Shown in pieces: positions 25,020-33,598 of a DNA stretch of 64,000 nucleotides. This stretch comes from Mycobacterium aquaticum (GTDB lineage Bacteria > Actinomycetota > Actinomycetes > Mycobacteriales > Mycobacteriaceae): assembly GCF_002086485.1 (NCBI RefSeq), contig NZ_MVHF01000031.1, positions 1 through 64,000 on the forward strand, read 5' to 3'. The position numbers and the translations under genes were made by a program. The notes under the pieces were generated by a model that worked only from the letters and a program-made list of their open reading frames with translations, was not told where the DNA came from and searched no databases. The stretch's first letter is position 1, and every line of letters begins with the position of its first letter.

Positions 25020-25855
25020 AGATGCGCCTCGATCCACGACGTGACGTCATCGAGCACCAGCGCCTGCTCGGGCTCGTTGAACACCTCGTGATACAGGCCC
25101 GGGTACACCTTGAGGTGGACGTCTTCGGCGGCGACGCACTCGACGAGACGGTGACTGCCTTCGACCGGTACCAGCCGATCCTTCTCGCCGTGCACCACGA
25201 GCAGCGGCGCGGCCAACGCGGAGGCCCGCTGCGGCATGGTCTCACCGACGAGGATCAGGGCCCGCGCAATGCCGGCAGGCACCTTGCCGTGCCATACGAG
25301 CGGGTCGGCGTTGTACGCGGCGACCACGGCGGGGTCCCGGGAGACGGCCGTGGCGTCGAGTTCTTCGACGGGCAGCCCGGGGGCGATCTTGCCGAGCACC
25401 TTGGCCGCCGCCACCAGCAGCGCCGACAGCGAGGCCTGCGCGGCCACCGCGGGCCCGGACAGCACCATCGCGGTGTATTCGTCGGGATATTCGACGCCGT
25501 AGCTGAACACGATGCCGCCACCCATGCTGTGCCCGAGCACTATGCGGGTGAGATCGGGATGCTCGGTGGCCGCGATGCCGACCAGGGTGTGGAAATCGCC
25601 GACGTATTCCGACATGTCCCGCAGGTACACCCGCTTGCCGCCGGATCGGCCGTGGCCGCGGTGATCGAGGGCATACACGATCAGCCCGGCCTCACCGAAG
25701 CGTTGCGCGACGTGGTGGTAGCGGCCCGCGTGTTCGCCCAGCCCGTGCGACAGCACGATGACGCCGCGGGGCTCGCCTTCCGGTGTCCATTCGTCGTAGA
25801 CGATGCGCACCCCGCCGACGCCGTCGAAGGTCCGCTCGGTACGGGTACTGGTCAT
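25016..25855 (-). CDS. Monoacylglycerol lipase (Rv0183-like)
   Basis: The 279-residue length equals that of Rv0183. The catalytic triad is in place by residue count: Ser110 in GHSMGG, Asp226 in HGEKDRLV and the histidine of LYHEVFNEPEQ. The oxyanion motif SHGLGEHAGRYHH is also present. The enzyme hydrolyses monoacylglycerols, which in mycobacteria helps to use host or envelope lipids. There is no signal peptide; the tuberculosis enzyme is envelope-associated. It leads a coupled pair with the lipoprotein hydrolase. Synteny with sigG and the Rv0184-like gene is conserved. Confidence 0.93.
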   Translation of the reverse strand: MTSTRTERTFDGVGGVRIVYDEWTPEGEPRGVIVLSHGLGEHAGRYHHVAQRFGEAGLIVYALDHRGHGRSGGKRVYLRDMSEYVGDFHTLVGIAATEHPDLTRIVLGHSMGGGIVFSYGVEYPDEYTAMVLSGPAVAAQASLSALLVAAAKVLGKIAPGLPVEELDATAVSRDPAVVAAYNADPLVWHGKVPAGIARALILVGETMPQRASALAAPLLVVHGEKDRLVPVEGSHRLVECVAAEDVHLKVYPGLYHEVFNEPEQALVLDDVTSWIEAHL

Positions 25856-25886
25856 CAGGCGAGCGTAGCGGGGTGCAGGTTAACGG

Positions 25887-26213
25887 TTAATGCAGCACTG
25901 CGGTACCCAGGACGAACACGCCGACCATGGCCGCCGCGGCGACGAACGGCCAGACGATGACGTTCTTCCCGCGGGTCAGGCCATAGAGCATGACCGCGCC
26001 GGTGGCCACCAACACCACGACCAGTCCGATGCCGACGGTGATGATCGCGGCTTCCTCGTGGTAGCTGGCATCGCATGCCGCGTCGTGGCAGCCGTCGGTG
26101 GCCATACCGAAACCGAGAGCGCTCATCATGAACTCGATGAAGGCGGCCGGGATGAGCAGGACATACAGCACGAATGCCGCGACATTCCAGCCGTCCACCC
26201 CCCGCCGAGCCAT
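25887..26213 (-). CDS. Small membrane protein of unknown function
   Basis: The ATG at 26213 gives 108 residues; an in-frame TTG lies further upstream. Three hydrophobic segments are visible: VAAFVLYVLLIPAAFIEFMM, AAIITVGIGLVVVLVATGAVMLYG and a last one from VWPFVAAAAMVGVFVLG. A loop between segments 1 and 2 has two cysteines and a histidine (GCHDAACDASYH), which could form a disulfide outside or bind a metal. No Shine-Dalgarno is visible, so it may be leaderless. It is divergent from the sigma-factor gene. I do not recognise the family. Confidence 0.65.
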   Translation of the reverse strand: MARRGVDGWNVAAFVLYVLLIPAAFIEFMMSALGFGMATDGCHDAACDASYHEEAAIITVGIGLVVVLVATGAVMLYGLTRGKNVIVWPFVAAAAMVGVFVLGTAVLH

Positions 26214-26256
26214 TTTTCGATCGTAGTTGTCGGTGGGCGTGCGTAGGCTCAACGAC

Positions 26257-27243
<987 letters not shown>

Positions 27244-27284
27244 GCGCCTCACGCGCTGGCCTGTCGGCCGGTCGGCCGTCATCC

Positions 27285-27346
27285 GGCGAGTGGCCACTTA
27301 CGCCACGCGATCGCCCAAGATGCGTGCGATAACTGGCCATTCGGCG
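27285..27346. repeat. Palindromic repeat family 1, copy A (3' side of the first DUF559 gene)
   Basis: The left arm GAGTGGCCACTTACGCCACG is partly complementary to the right arm GCGTGCGATAACTGGCCATT across a short centre. The TGGCCA cores are at 27291-27296 and 27334-27339. The stop codon of the DUF559 gene (27298-27300) lies inside the left arm. The copy sits between the convergent sigG and DUF559 genes. Confidence 0.8.
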
Positions 27347-28194
27347 CCGGCAGCACGCAGCGCGGCACAGACGCGTGCGACGAGCACCCACGGTCGGCGG
27401 TCCAGCAGGTCGGCTCCGACGCGGATGATCAACCAGCCGAGGGCAGCCAACTCTGTATAGCGCTCGATGTCGTTGGCACGCACTCGCGGATCTGTCCACT
27501 GCTGTGCGCCCTCATACTCGACGCCTACCTTGAACTGCTTGTAGCCCATATCAATTCGTGCGTGCTTTCGACCGCCGAAGTCGCCAGGCACCACTATCTG
27601 CGTCTCCGGCTTGGGCAGTCCGGCGTCGACGAGAACCAGGCGGGTGCGGGTTTCCTGCGGGGATTCGGCTCCACCGTCCATCAGGGCCAGCACCTCACGT
27701 AGTTGGATCAGGCCCCGGGCTCCGGGATGGCGCTGCACCAAGGGGCTGACGTCGGCCGCCGTCACGAACGTCGCCTGAGCGAGAGCATCCAGCCGAATGA
27801 CCGCCTCGTCCCTGCCGCGGCGCCGGCCGAGGTCGAATGCCGTGCGCGCCGGCGTCGTCACCGGGATCCCGGTGAACAGTCGAGTCTCGTCGTCCAGGAG
27901 TTCGTCGCGATGCACCAGAATCCCGGGCACGGGCTTGCCGTTGCGGCGATAGAACTCGGCAGGCTCAGCCGGGTCGATCCACCGCGTGCCGTACACCGCC
28001 GCCGCCGAGAGCCCAGCCAACGTCGCATGCCGCCCGGAGAACAGCCAGGCCGCCTCTGCTCGCAGTGCCGCGGTCAGCTCCACGCCCTTGGGCAGATAGA
28101 CGTCGCGGTAGATCGCGTCGTATCGGTTCGCCAGAACTCGACGGGTCATCGCCCGTGCGGCAAGCACCTCTGATCCGAGAATTGGACTTTCCAT
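27298..28194 (-). CDS. AbiEi-like/DUF559 putative nuclease, element 1
   Basis: The ATG at 28194 gives 298 residues beginning MESPILGSEVLAARAMTRRV. The N-terminal third resembles the AbiEi-type antitoxin/winged-helix region (VLANRYDAIYRDVYLPKG, then LFSGRHATLAGLSAAAVYG). The C-terminal third is DUF559/Vsr-like: GGAESPQETRTRLVLVDAGLPKPETQ, ARIDMGYKQFKVGVEYEG and LAALGWLIIRV. Conserved Glu, Asp and Glu (ESPQE, RIDMGY, VEYEG) fit a PD-(D/E)XK-like metal site. The gene lies between palindromes A and B: its stop is inside A, and the open frame runs back into B. The function is not established. It is a paralogue of the gene at 29700-30581. Insertion between the sigG and pirin homologues suggests accessory DNA. 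Confidence 0.8.
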   Translation of the reverse strand: MESPILGSEVLAARAMTRRVLANRYDAIYRDVYLPKGVELTAALRAEAAWLFSGRHATLAGLSAAAVYGTRWIDPAEPAEFYRRNGKPVPGILVHRDELLDDETRLFTGIPVTTPARTAFDLGRRRGRDEAVIRLDALAQATFVTAADVSPLVQRHPGARGLIQLREVLALMDGGAESPQETRTRLVLVDAGLPKPETQIVVPGDFGGRKHARIDMGYKQFKVGVEYEGAQQWTDPRVRANDIERYTELAALGWLIIRVGADLLDRRPWVLVARVCAALRAAGAEWPVIARILGDRVA

Positions 28195-28296
28195 GTGCCC
28201 ACGGTGTCGGCGGTGGCCGACGAGATGGCCGCCCGAGCCGCCCCACAGGCCCCGGCTGTGGATGAACTTCGGTTTGGGGATAGACCCGACCGCGCC

Positions 28297-28352
28297 TAGT
28301 GGCCAGTTACAACACGCAAACCAGCCAACCGCGTGACACAAGTGGCCACTCG
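28297..28352. repeat. Palindromic repeat family 1, copy B (5' side of the first DUF559 gene)
   Basis: Arms TAGTGGCCAGTTACAACACG and CGTGACACAAGTGGCCACTC flank a centre beginning AAACC. The centre (CACGCAAACC...GCGTG) is shared with copy C. The copy lies about 100 bases upstream of the DUF559 start, between it and the divergent adh promoter, so it cannot be a simple terminator. Confidence 0.8.
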
Positions 28353-28366
28353 ACGATCAAACGAGC

Positions 28367-28386
28367 CGCGTGCATTAACTGGCCGC
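28367..28386. repeat. Half copy of palindromic repeat family 1
   Basis: CCGCGTGCATTAACTGGCCG matches the right arm of copy C (GCGTGCATTAACTGGCCGC) but has no partner arm of its own. It sits 15 bases beyond copy B, suggesting a deletion or rearrangement at this site. With copy B it fills most of the 301-base gap between the DUF559 and adh genes. Confidence 0.7.
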
Positions 28387-28456
28387 CCATCAGAGCCGGC
28401 GACAACCACAACAAACGACGAAGAGAAGCTCACATACACGCAGTTCAGAGTGCTGT

Positions 28457-28496
28457 TTGTCACAGTTTCTGAAACGTGTTCTATGATCGCCTGTCA
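28457..28496 (+). promoter_or_regulatory. Promoter of the alcohol dehydrogenase gene
   Basis: A TTGTCA -35 (28457-28462) and a TATGAT -10 (28482-28487) are 19 bases apart. The ATG at 28496 follows the -10 by eight bases, so the transcript is probably leaderless. No Shine-Dalgarno is present. Confidence 0.6.
28470..28483. promoter_or_regulatory. Candidate KstR operator TGAAACGTGTTCTA
   Basis: The 14-mer fits the published KstR consensus TnnAACnnGTTnnA at every fixed position. It lies between the -35 and -10 of the adh promoter, ideal for repression. KstR is the TetR repressor of cholesterol catabolism in mycobacteria and is relieved by cholestenoyl-CoA-type ligands. Confidence 0.65.
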
Positions 28497-29620
28497 TGAA
28501 GACCAAGGGCGCCCTGCTGTGGGAACTCAATTCGCCGTTCAAGGTCGACGAGATCGACCTTGGCGACCCCGTCGCCGACGAGGTACAGATCCGGATGCAT
28601 GCCGCGGGCATGTGCCACTCCGACTACCACATCACCACGGGAGCCACGCCGATCGCGTTGCCCGCACTCGGCGGCCACGAGGGTGCCGGGGTGGTCACGA
28701 AGGTCGGCAAGAACGTCACCGGCATCGAGGAGGGTGACCACGTCATCCTGGCCTTCATCCCGGCCTGTGGTGCATGTCCGCCGTGCCTGAAGGGCTTCCG
28801 GTCGCTGTGTGACCGTGGCGCTGTGCTGCTGGGCGGCAAGGCCATCGCCGACGGCACCAGCCGGATCCACGCCGGTGACCGTGAGGTGTCGCCGATGAAC
28901 CTGCTCGGCACCTTCGCGCCGTACATGACCGTGCACAAGGATTCGGTCGTCAAGATCGACAAGGACATCCCGTTCGAGACCGCGGCCATCATGGGCTGCG
29001 CGGTGCCGACGGGCTTCGGCTCGGCCACCAACGTCGCCGACGTCAAACCCGGCGAGACGGTCATCATCGTCGGCGTCGGCGGTATCGGCATGAGCGCGCT
29101 GCAGGGTGCGGTGATCTCGGGGGCCAAGCAGGTCATCGCCATCGACCCGAACGAGTGGAAGCGTGAGCAGGCCATCAAGTTCGGCGCGACGCACGTCTAC
29201 CCGTCGATGGCCGAGGCCATCGCCCCGGTCATCGACGTCACCCACGGTCTGATGGGCGACAAGGTCATCATCGCGGTCGGCGAGATGAAGGGCGAGTACA
29301 TCGAAGAGGCGATGATCCTCACGGCCAAGACCGGCACCTGTGTGGTGACGGGCATGGGGTCGATGATGGACGCCGACGTCAAGCTCAACCTGTTCCTGTT
29401 CACCATGCTGCAAAAGACGTTGAAGGGCAACATCTTCGGCGGCGGCAGCTCGCATGTGGAGACGCCGCGGCTCGTCGCGCTGTACAAATCGGGCCTGCTC
29501 AATATCGACGACATGATCACCCGGACCTACAAGCTCGAGGACATCAACCAGGGCTACCAGGACATGTTGGACGGCAACAACATTCGCGGCGTCATCAAGT
29601 TCGACGAGGCCGACTGGTAA
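28496..29620 (+). CDS. NDMA-dependent (mycothiol-era) zinc alcohol dehydrogenase
   Basis: The 374-residue protein is a group III zinc alcohol dehydrogenase. Catalytic zinc ligands are Cys40 (GMCHSDYH) and His61 (GGHEGAG); structural zinc cysteines are 91, 94, 97 and 105 (CGACPPCLKGFRSLC). The Rossmann loop is VGVGGIGMSAL. The sequence matches the actinobacterial Rxyl_3153-type, NDMA-dependent family, which keeps its nicotinamide cofactor tightly bound and needs an external electron acceptor. The substrate is a primary alcohol of unknown identity. The candidate KstR operator in the promoter hints at a link to sterol or lipid breakdown. The gene lies between two DUF559/palindrome elements. Confidence 0.92.
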   Translation: MKTKGALLWELNSPFKVDEIDLGDPVADEVQIRMHAAGMCHSDYHITTGATPIALPALGGHEGAGVVTKVGKNVTGIEEGDHVILAFIPACGACPPCLKGFRSLCDRGAVLLGGKAIADGTSRIHAGDREVSPMNLLGTFAPYMTVHKDSVVKIDKDIPFETAAIMGCAVPTGFGSATNVADVKPGETVIIVGVGGIGMSALQGAVISGAKQVIAIDPNEWKREQAIKFGATHVYPSMAEAIAPVIDVTHGLMGDKVIIAVGEMKGEYIEEAMILTAKTGTCVVTGMGSMMDADVKLNLFLFTMLQKTLKGNIFGGGSSHVETPRLVALYKSGLLNIDDMITRTYKLEDINQGYQDMLDGNNIRGVIKFDEADW

Positions 29621-29634
29621 CTTTCCCCTGCCCA

Positions 29635-29686
29635 GCAGACGCAAAACTGTCCCTTTTCGCGCGAAAAGGGACAGTTTTGTGTCTGC
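29635..29686. repeat. Palindrome family 2, left copy
   Basis: A 52-base palindrome with one mismatched pair (29641/29680), centred on TTTTCGCGCGAAAA. The left arm reads GCAGACGCAAAACTGTCCC. It lies between the convergent adh and second DUF559 genes and is nearly identical to 30645-30694. Confidence 0.92.
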
Positions 29687-29699
29687 TCGCGGAAGGAAA

Positions 29700-30581
29700 T
29701 CAGGCGGCGCGGTCGAACAATCGGTATATCCGCGCACACAATTCGACGGGAAACCGCCGCACATCGTCAACCACTGCAGGCACTGTGGTCCATCGGACCT
29801 CCTGCAACCGCGCAGTCTTTATCCGATCGTGTTTGAACGCATCAGGGTTTGCATGCCAGTCCACGCTGTCGTACTCGGCGGCCACCCGGTAATCAGGCCA
29901 AGCGAAGTCCACCCGCCACAGCTGGCCATGTAGGTCATGGATTTCGTACTGCAACTCCGGGGTTGGCAATCCCCAGTCGATGAAGACCAGTCGCATCTCG
30001 GACTCCATCGGCGACTCGGCCCTGGCGTCCGCATAAGGCAAGAGTTCGCGCACCTTGACCACACCACGACGGCCGCGCTGTTCCTTGAGCGCGTTCTCGA
30101 GCTCAGCCTTCGAGCAGCTGCCGCTGCGTAGTGCGGCATCCAGCGTCGCCAACGTGCGTGGACGCCGAAGTGTCCGGGCCATTTCGATCGCCGTCCACGC
30201 TGGAGCCGTCAACAGGCGGCCTTCAACCTTCTTGAGCGGAGCACCGATTCGCTGATGCACCATGAGATCGGGCGAAGGCCTCACGCGCACACCAGGATCG
30301 AGAATGTGCGTTCGGCCGTCGGGGTCGGTGTCGAAGCCGTAGATCTGCGCCGCGGTGTTCATGCAGCCGACAATCGGGGTGGCCGCAAGCAAGTCGAGAG
30401 CTCGCAGCCGACAGGCCGTATCGGGCGGCCGCAGTGAATAGACACCGTGCCACACGCGGAATACCTTGCCGTCACGGACCTGCCTGGCGAGGGTTCTGTA
30501 GGTCATGGTGGCGAGCAACTGCGTCGTGGTCGCGATGCCGTCGTGCAGAGCGAATGGTCCGTCGAGCGCCATGGCGAGCAT
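29700..30581 (-). CDS. AbiEi-like/DUF559 putative nuclease, element 2
   Basis: The ATG at 30581 gives 293 residues (another ATG is at 30572); neither has a clear Shine-Dalgarno, and the open frame runs back to a TTG inside the right palindrome at 30653. The N-terminus is AbiEi-like: TTTQLLATMTYRTLARQVRDG, then VFRVWHGVYSLRPPD. The C-terminus is DUF559/Vsr-like: RAESPMESEMRLVFIDWGLPTPELQ, LWRVDFAWPDYRVAAEYD, DWHANPDAFKHDR. Glu, Asp and Glu line up with the presumed metal site of its paralogue at 27298. It is bracketed exactly by the two family 2 palindromes (13 bases after the stop, 63 bases before the start). I infer a palindrome-associated nuclease element. A role as a solitary antitoxin-like regulator is the main alternative. 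Confidence 0.8.
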   Translation of the reverse strand: MLAMALDGPFALHDGIATTTQLLATMTYRTLARQVRDGKVFRVWHGVYSLRPPDTACRLRALDLLAATPIVGCMNTAAQIYGFDTDPDGRTHILDPGVRVRPSPDLMVHQRIGAPLKKVEGRLLTAPAWTAIEMARTLRRPRTLATLDAALRSGSCSKAELENALKEQRGRRGVVKVRELLPYADARAESPMESEMRLVFIDWGLPTPELQYEIHDLHGQLWRVDFAWPDYRVAAEYDSVDWHANPDAFKHDRIKTARLQEVRWTTVPAVVDDVRRFPVELCARIYRLFDRAA

Positions 30582-30644
30582 TCTTTGCAGGCAACCGCGC
30601 GGCCGCCACCACCTGGCGTTCCAGGCTGTGGATAAACCCGCCAG

Positions 30645-30694
30645 CAGACACAAAACTGTCCCTTTTCGCGCGAAAAGGGACAGTTTTGTGTCTG
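30645..30694. repeat. Palindrome family 2, right copy
   Basis: A perfect 50-base palindrome with left arm CAGACACAAAACTGTCCC and centre TTTTCGCGCGAAAA. It differs from the left copy at 29635 only at the arm ends. It lies between the start of the DUF559 gene and the stop of the SDR gene, both on the minus strand. Confidence 0.95.
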
Positions 30695-30707
30695 TTCGCG
30701 GGAGGGG

Positions 30708-31484
30708 CTACTTGGGTGGCATCCGGATACCGCCGTCGACGCGGACGACCTCGGCGTTCATGTAGGAGTTGGTGATCAGCTCGATGACCATCGAGGCCAG
30801 TTCCTCGGGCTTGCCCAGGCGGTGCGGGAAGAGCACGGATTCGCCGAGCTTGGCCTTGAAGGCTTCGGACGCTTCGCCTTCCCCGTAGATCGGGGTGTCG
30901 ATGAGGCCGGGGGCCACGGTGTTGACGCGGATGCCCACTGCGGACAGATCACGCGCGACCGGCAGGGTCAAGCCGACCACGCCGCCCTTGGACGACGAGT
31001 AGGCCGCCTGCCCGATCTGGCCGTCGAAGGCCGCGACGCTGGTCATGTTGACGATCGCGCCGCGTTCGCCGGTGTCGGTGAGTTCGTTGCGGCTCATCGC
31101 GGTGGCGGCCAGCCGGATGCAGTCGAAGGTGCCGACGAGGTTGATCGCCAGCACCTTCTTGTACACGTCCAGGTTGTGGGCGGATTCGAACTGACCGTCC
31201 TTGCCGATGGTGCGCTGGGCCCAGCCGATGCCGGCCGAGTTCACCAGGGCCCGCAGCGGGCCGAGGTCGGCGGCGGTATTGACCGCGTCGATGATCTGGT
31301 CGGTGTTGGTCACGTCGACGGTGACGAACACGCCGCCGATCTCTTTGGCGAGTGCCTCGCCCTTTTCGGCCTGCAGGTCGGCCACGACGACGCGGGCTCC
31401 CTTGGCAGCCAACTGGCGGGCGGTTGCCGCGCCGATACCTGATGCGCCACCGGTGACGATTGCGCTAGCTCCATTGATATCCAC
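30708..31484 (-). CDS. SDR-family 3-hydroxyacyl-CoA dehydrogenase (HSD17B10-like)
   Basis: The 258-residue protein has the classical SDR signature: TGGASGIGAATARQL (residues about 11-25), the NSAGI motif, a catalytic Ser in NMTSVAAF, YSSSKGG for Tyr/Lys, and PGLIDTPIYGEGE. The insert FPHRLGKPEELASMV and the short C-terminus DGGIRMPPK resemble type II 3-hydroxyacyl-CoA dehydrogenases that act on fatty acyl- and steroid-CoA. It is NAD-dependent and cytosolic. It ends next to palindrome family 2 and is divergent from the pirin gene (60 bases). Confidence 0.9.
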   Translation of the reverse strand: MDINGASAIVTGGASGIGAATARQLAAKGARVVVADLQAEKGEALAKEIGGVFVTVDVTNTDQIIDAVNTAADLGPLRALVNSAGIGWAQRTIGKDGQFESAHNLDVYKKVLAINLVGTFDCIRLAATAMSRNELTDTGERGAIVNMTSVAAFDGQIGQAAYSSSKGGVVGLTLPVARDLSAVGIRVNTVAPGLIDTPIYGEGEASEAFKAKLGESVLFPHRLGKPEELASMVIELITNSYMNAEVVRVDGGIRMPPK

Positions 31485-31544
31485 GCCTCACACACTAAGT
31501 CCGCCCGACCGGTGGGTTGACGGTAGGTCGCTAAGCTGGGCGCC

Positions 31545-32258
31545 ATGCCTCCGATCGTCGACATTCGCCACGCCGGCGACCGTGGCCTCACCACCACAGA
31601 ATGGCTGCAGTCCCGGCATTCGTTCTCGTTCGGCGATTACTACGATCCGGCCAACACCCACCACGGCCTGCTGCTGGTCAACAACGACGACATCGTCAAA
31701 CCGGCTTCAGGGTTCGACACCCACCCGCACCGGGACATGGAGATCGTCACCTGGGTGCTGGACGGCGAACTCGCACACCGCGATTCGATGGGCAACTCCG
31801 GCGTGATCTACCCCGGTCTGGCGCAGCGGATGTCGGCCGGATCTGGCGTCTCGCATTCGGAGAAGAACGGATCATCAGCTGCCCCAGTGCATTTCGTGCA
31901 GATGTGGGTGCTACCGGATGAAGCCGGCGTAACTCCGGGCTATCAGCAGCAGGAGATCGAGCTCACCAGTTCCCTGACACCCATCGCGTCGGGCGCCACC
32001 GACGCCGCCGTCACGCTGCACAACCGCAACGCCACCTTGCACGGCGCCCGGCTGCAGGCCGGCGACACGGTCGACCTGCCGCAGGCTCCGTACGTGCATC
32101 TGTTCGTCACGCGGGGCGCGGTGACGCTCGAAGACTCCGGCGAGCTGACGACGGGCGACGCCGCCCGGCTCACCGCCAGCGGCGGCCAACGCGTGAGCGC
32201 GTCGACGGACGCCGAGATCCTGGTGTGGGAGATGCATGCGGGCCTGGGCGGCTCGTAG
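31545..32258 (+). CDS. Pirin-family protein (Rv0181c-like)
   Basis: The 237-residue protein is a pirin of the YhaK type. The N-terminal cupin has TTTEWLQSRHSFSFGDYYDP and the metal ligands HPHRDMEI and SGVSHSEKN (three His and one Glu). The C-terminal domain is shorter than in long pirins. Pirins can act as quercetinases or redox sensors; the role here is unknown. The position matches Rv0181c, but the Rv0182c-like sigma gene is now 4.3 kb away because of inserted DNA. Its last 23 bases overlap the propeller-lipoprotein gene. Confidence 0.9.
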   Translation: MPPIVDIRHAGDRGLTTTEWLQSRHSFSFGDYYDPANTHHGLLLVNNDDIVKPASGFDTHPHRDMEIVTWVLDGELAHRDSMGNSGVIYPGLAQRMSAGSGVSHSEKNGSSAAPVHFVQMWVLPDEAGVTPGYQQQEIELTSSLTPIASGATDAAVTLHNRNATLHGARLQAGDTVDLPQAPYVHLFVTRGAVTLEDSGELTTGDAARLTASGGQRVSASTDAEILVWEMHAGLGGS

Positions 32259-33471
32259 CGCGCTCGCAGCGGTTCTGGTCGCGACGGCGGCCTGCGGTTC
32301 CCCGCCCACACCGGCGCCCACCCCGCCGCCGGTACCCGCGGGCCTGTCCACGGTCACGATCCAGGTGCCCGATGCCCTCGCGCAGTCGCCGTTCGATTCG
32401 CCTCGCAGCGCTCAGGTGCCTGCCGGCTGGACGTTGACGGTCGTCGCGCGCGTCCCCGGAGCCAGGATGGCCGCGTGGACGCCCGATGGCAGGCTCCTCG
32501 TCTCGGTTCCCGGCGCCGGTCAGGTCCTGCAGGTGCTGCCCACGCGGCAGGTCGTACTGGCCGGCCTGGACCAACCGCACGGCCTGACCTTCGCGGGGTC
32601 GACACTGTATGTCGCGGAGAGCGACCAGATCGACGCCTACGACTACGCCGACGGCCGCGCCGTCAATCCCCGCACGATCGCCGGCGATCTTCCCGACGCC
32701 AAGAGTCCCGACCTGCACGGCGCGTACGCCCACGCACTCAAGAGTGTGGTGGTGGGACGCGATGGCGCGGTGTACTTCTCGATCGGGTCGACGGGCAACA
32801 TCTCCGCCGAGGACCGCACCGCAACGCCACCACGGGCGACCATCATGCGCGTGCCGCCCGGCGGCGGGCCCGCCCTACCGTTCGCGACAGGGGTGCGCAA
32901 CGGCACGGGCCTGGCGTTGGCTCCCGACGGATCGTTGTGGACAGCGGTGAACAACCGGGACAACGTCGCGGATCCCGAAGGCAAGGTGGACCAGACCTAC
33001 GTCAACGATCATCCGCCGGAGTCGGTCGCGAAACTCCCGCCGGGACGCGAATTGGGTTGGCCCTATTGCAATCCCGATGGTGCCGCACCGGCCGGGTTCA
33101 TCCGCGACATGCAGACCAACGCCGATGGCAGCAAGCTGGACTGTGCCGCGCTGCCGCCGCTGGAGCAGACCATGCCCGCGCATTCGGCCCCGCTGGGGAT
33201 GAGCTTCACCGAGCTGACACAGTTCGGAACGGGTGCGCTGGTGGGTGTACACGGGTCGTGGAACCGCGCTCGGGCCCAGGCGCCCGAGGTCTCGTTCTTC
33301 GCCTGGCACGACGGCACATTGGGCCCGCAGCAGACCCTGGTTGGCGGGTTCCAGGCGGACGACGGTTCGCGCTGGGGTCGGCCGGTCGCCGCGGTTGCGG
33401 GGCCTGACGGCGCGGTGTACATCACCGACGACGCCGCCGGGGCGGTGTATCGGTTGACGCCGAAAACCTGA
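32236..33471 (+). CDS. Sorbosone/glucose dehydrogenase-like beta-propeller lipoprotein
   Basis: The ATG at 32236 gives 411 residues with a lipoprotein signal (lipobox LVATAACGS; Cys at about 20). A Pro-rich linker leads into a six-bladed propeller of the GSDH/L-sorbosone dehydrogenase type: LDQPHGLTFAGSTLYVAES, SVVVGRDGAVYFSIGSTGN, GLALAPDGSLWTAVNNRDN and VGVHGSWNR near the C-terminus. Family members use PQQ, but many mycobacterial ones are not characterised. It is exported and anchored. It overlaps the pirin gene by 23 bases, so the two are probably co-transcribed. Confidence 0.88.
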   Translation: MRAWAARSALAAVLVATAACGSPPTPAPTPPPVPAGLSTVTIQVPDALAQSPFDSPRSAQVPAGWTLTVVARVPGARMAAWTPDGRLLVSVPGAGQVLQVLPTRQVVLAGLDQPHGLTFAGSTLYVAESDQIDAYDYADGRAVNPRTIAGDLPDAKSPDLHGAYAHALKSVVVGRDGAVYFSIGSTGNISAEDRTATPPRATIMRVPPGGGPALPFATGVRNGTGLALAPDGSLWTAVNNRDNVADPEGKVDQTYVNDHPPESVAKLPPGRELGWPYCNPDGAAPAGFIRDMQTNADGSKLDCAALPPLEQTMPAHSAPLGMSFTELTQFGTGALVGVHGSWNRARAQAPEVSFFAWHDGTLGPQQTLVGGFQADDGSRWGRPVAAVAGPDGAVYITDDAAGAVYRLTPKT

Positions 33472-33598
33472 CCACAGCTAACCGCTGTCTCGCGACGCCC
33501 GGCAGCGCGCACGGGCGTGTCGTCCGATTCGATGGATGCCGGTTTTACCGGCGAAGTCGCACGTCCGGTACCGAATCGAGATTGTAGTGTTACTAATG

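Noticed and set aside
29635..30694. Family 2 palindromes as ordinary bidirectional terminators
   Set aside because: This is possible for the left copy, which lies between convergent genes. The right copy lies between two genes on the same strand, and both precisely bracket one gene. There is also no T-run after the stems, so a terminator role alone was not preferred.
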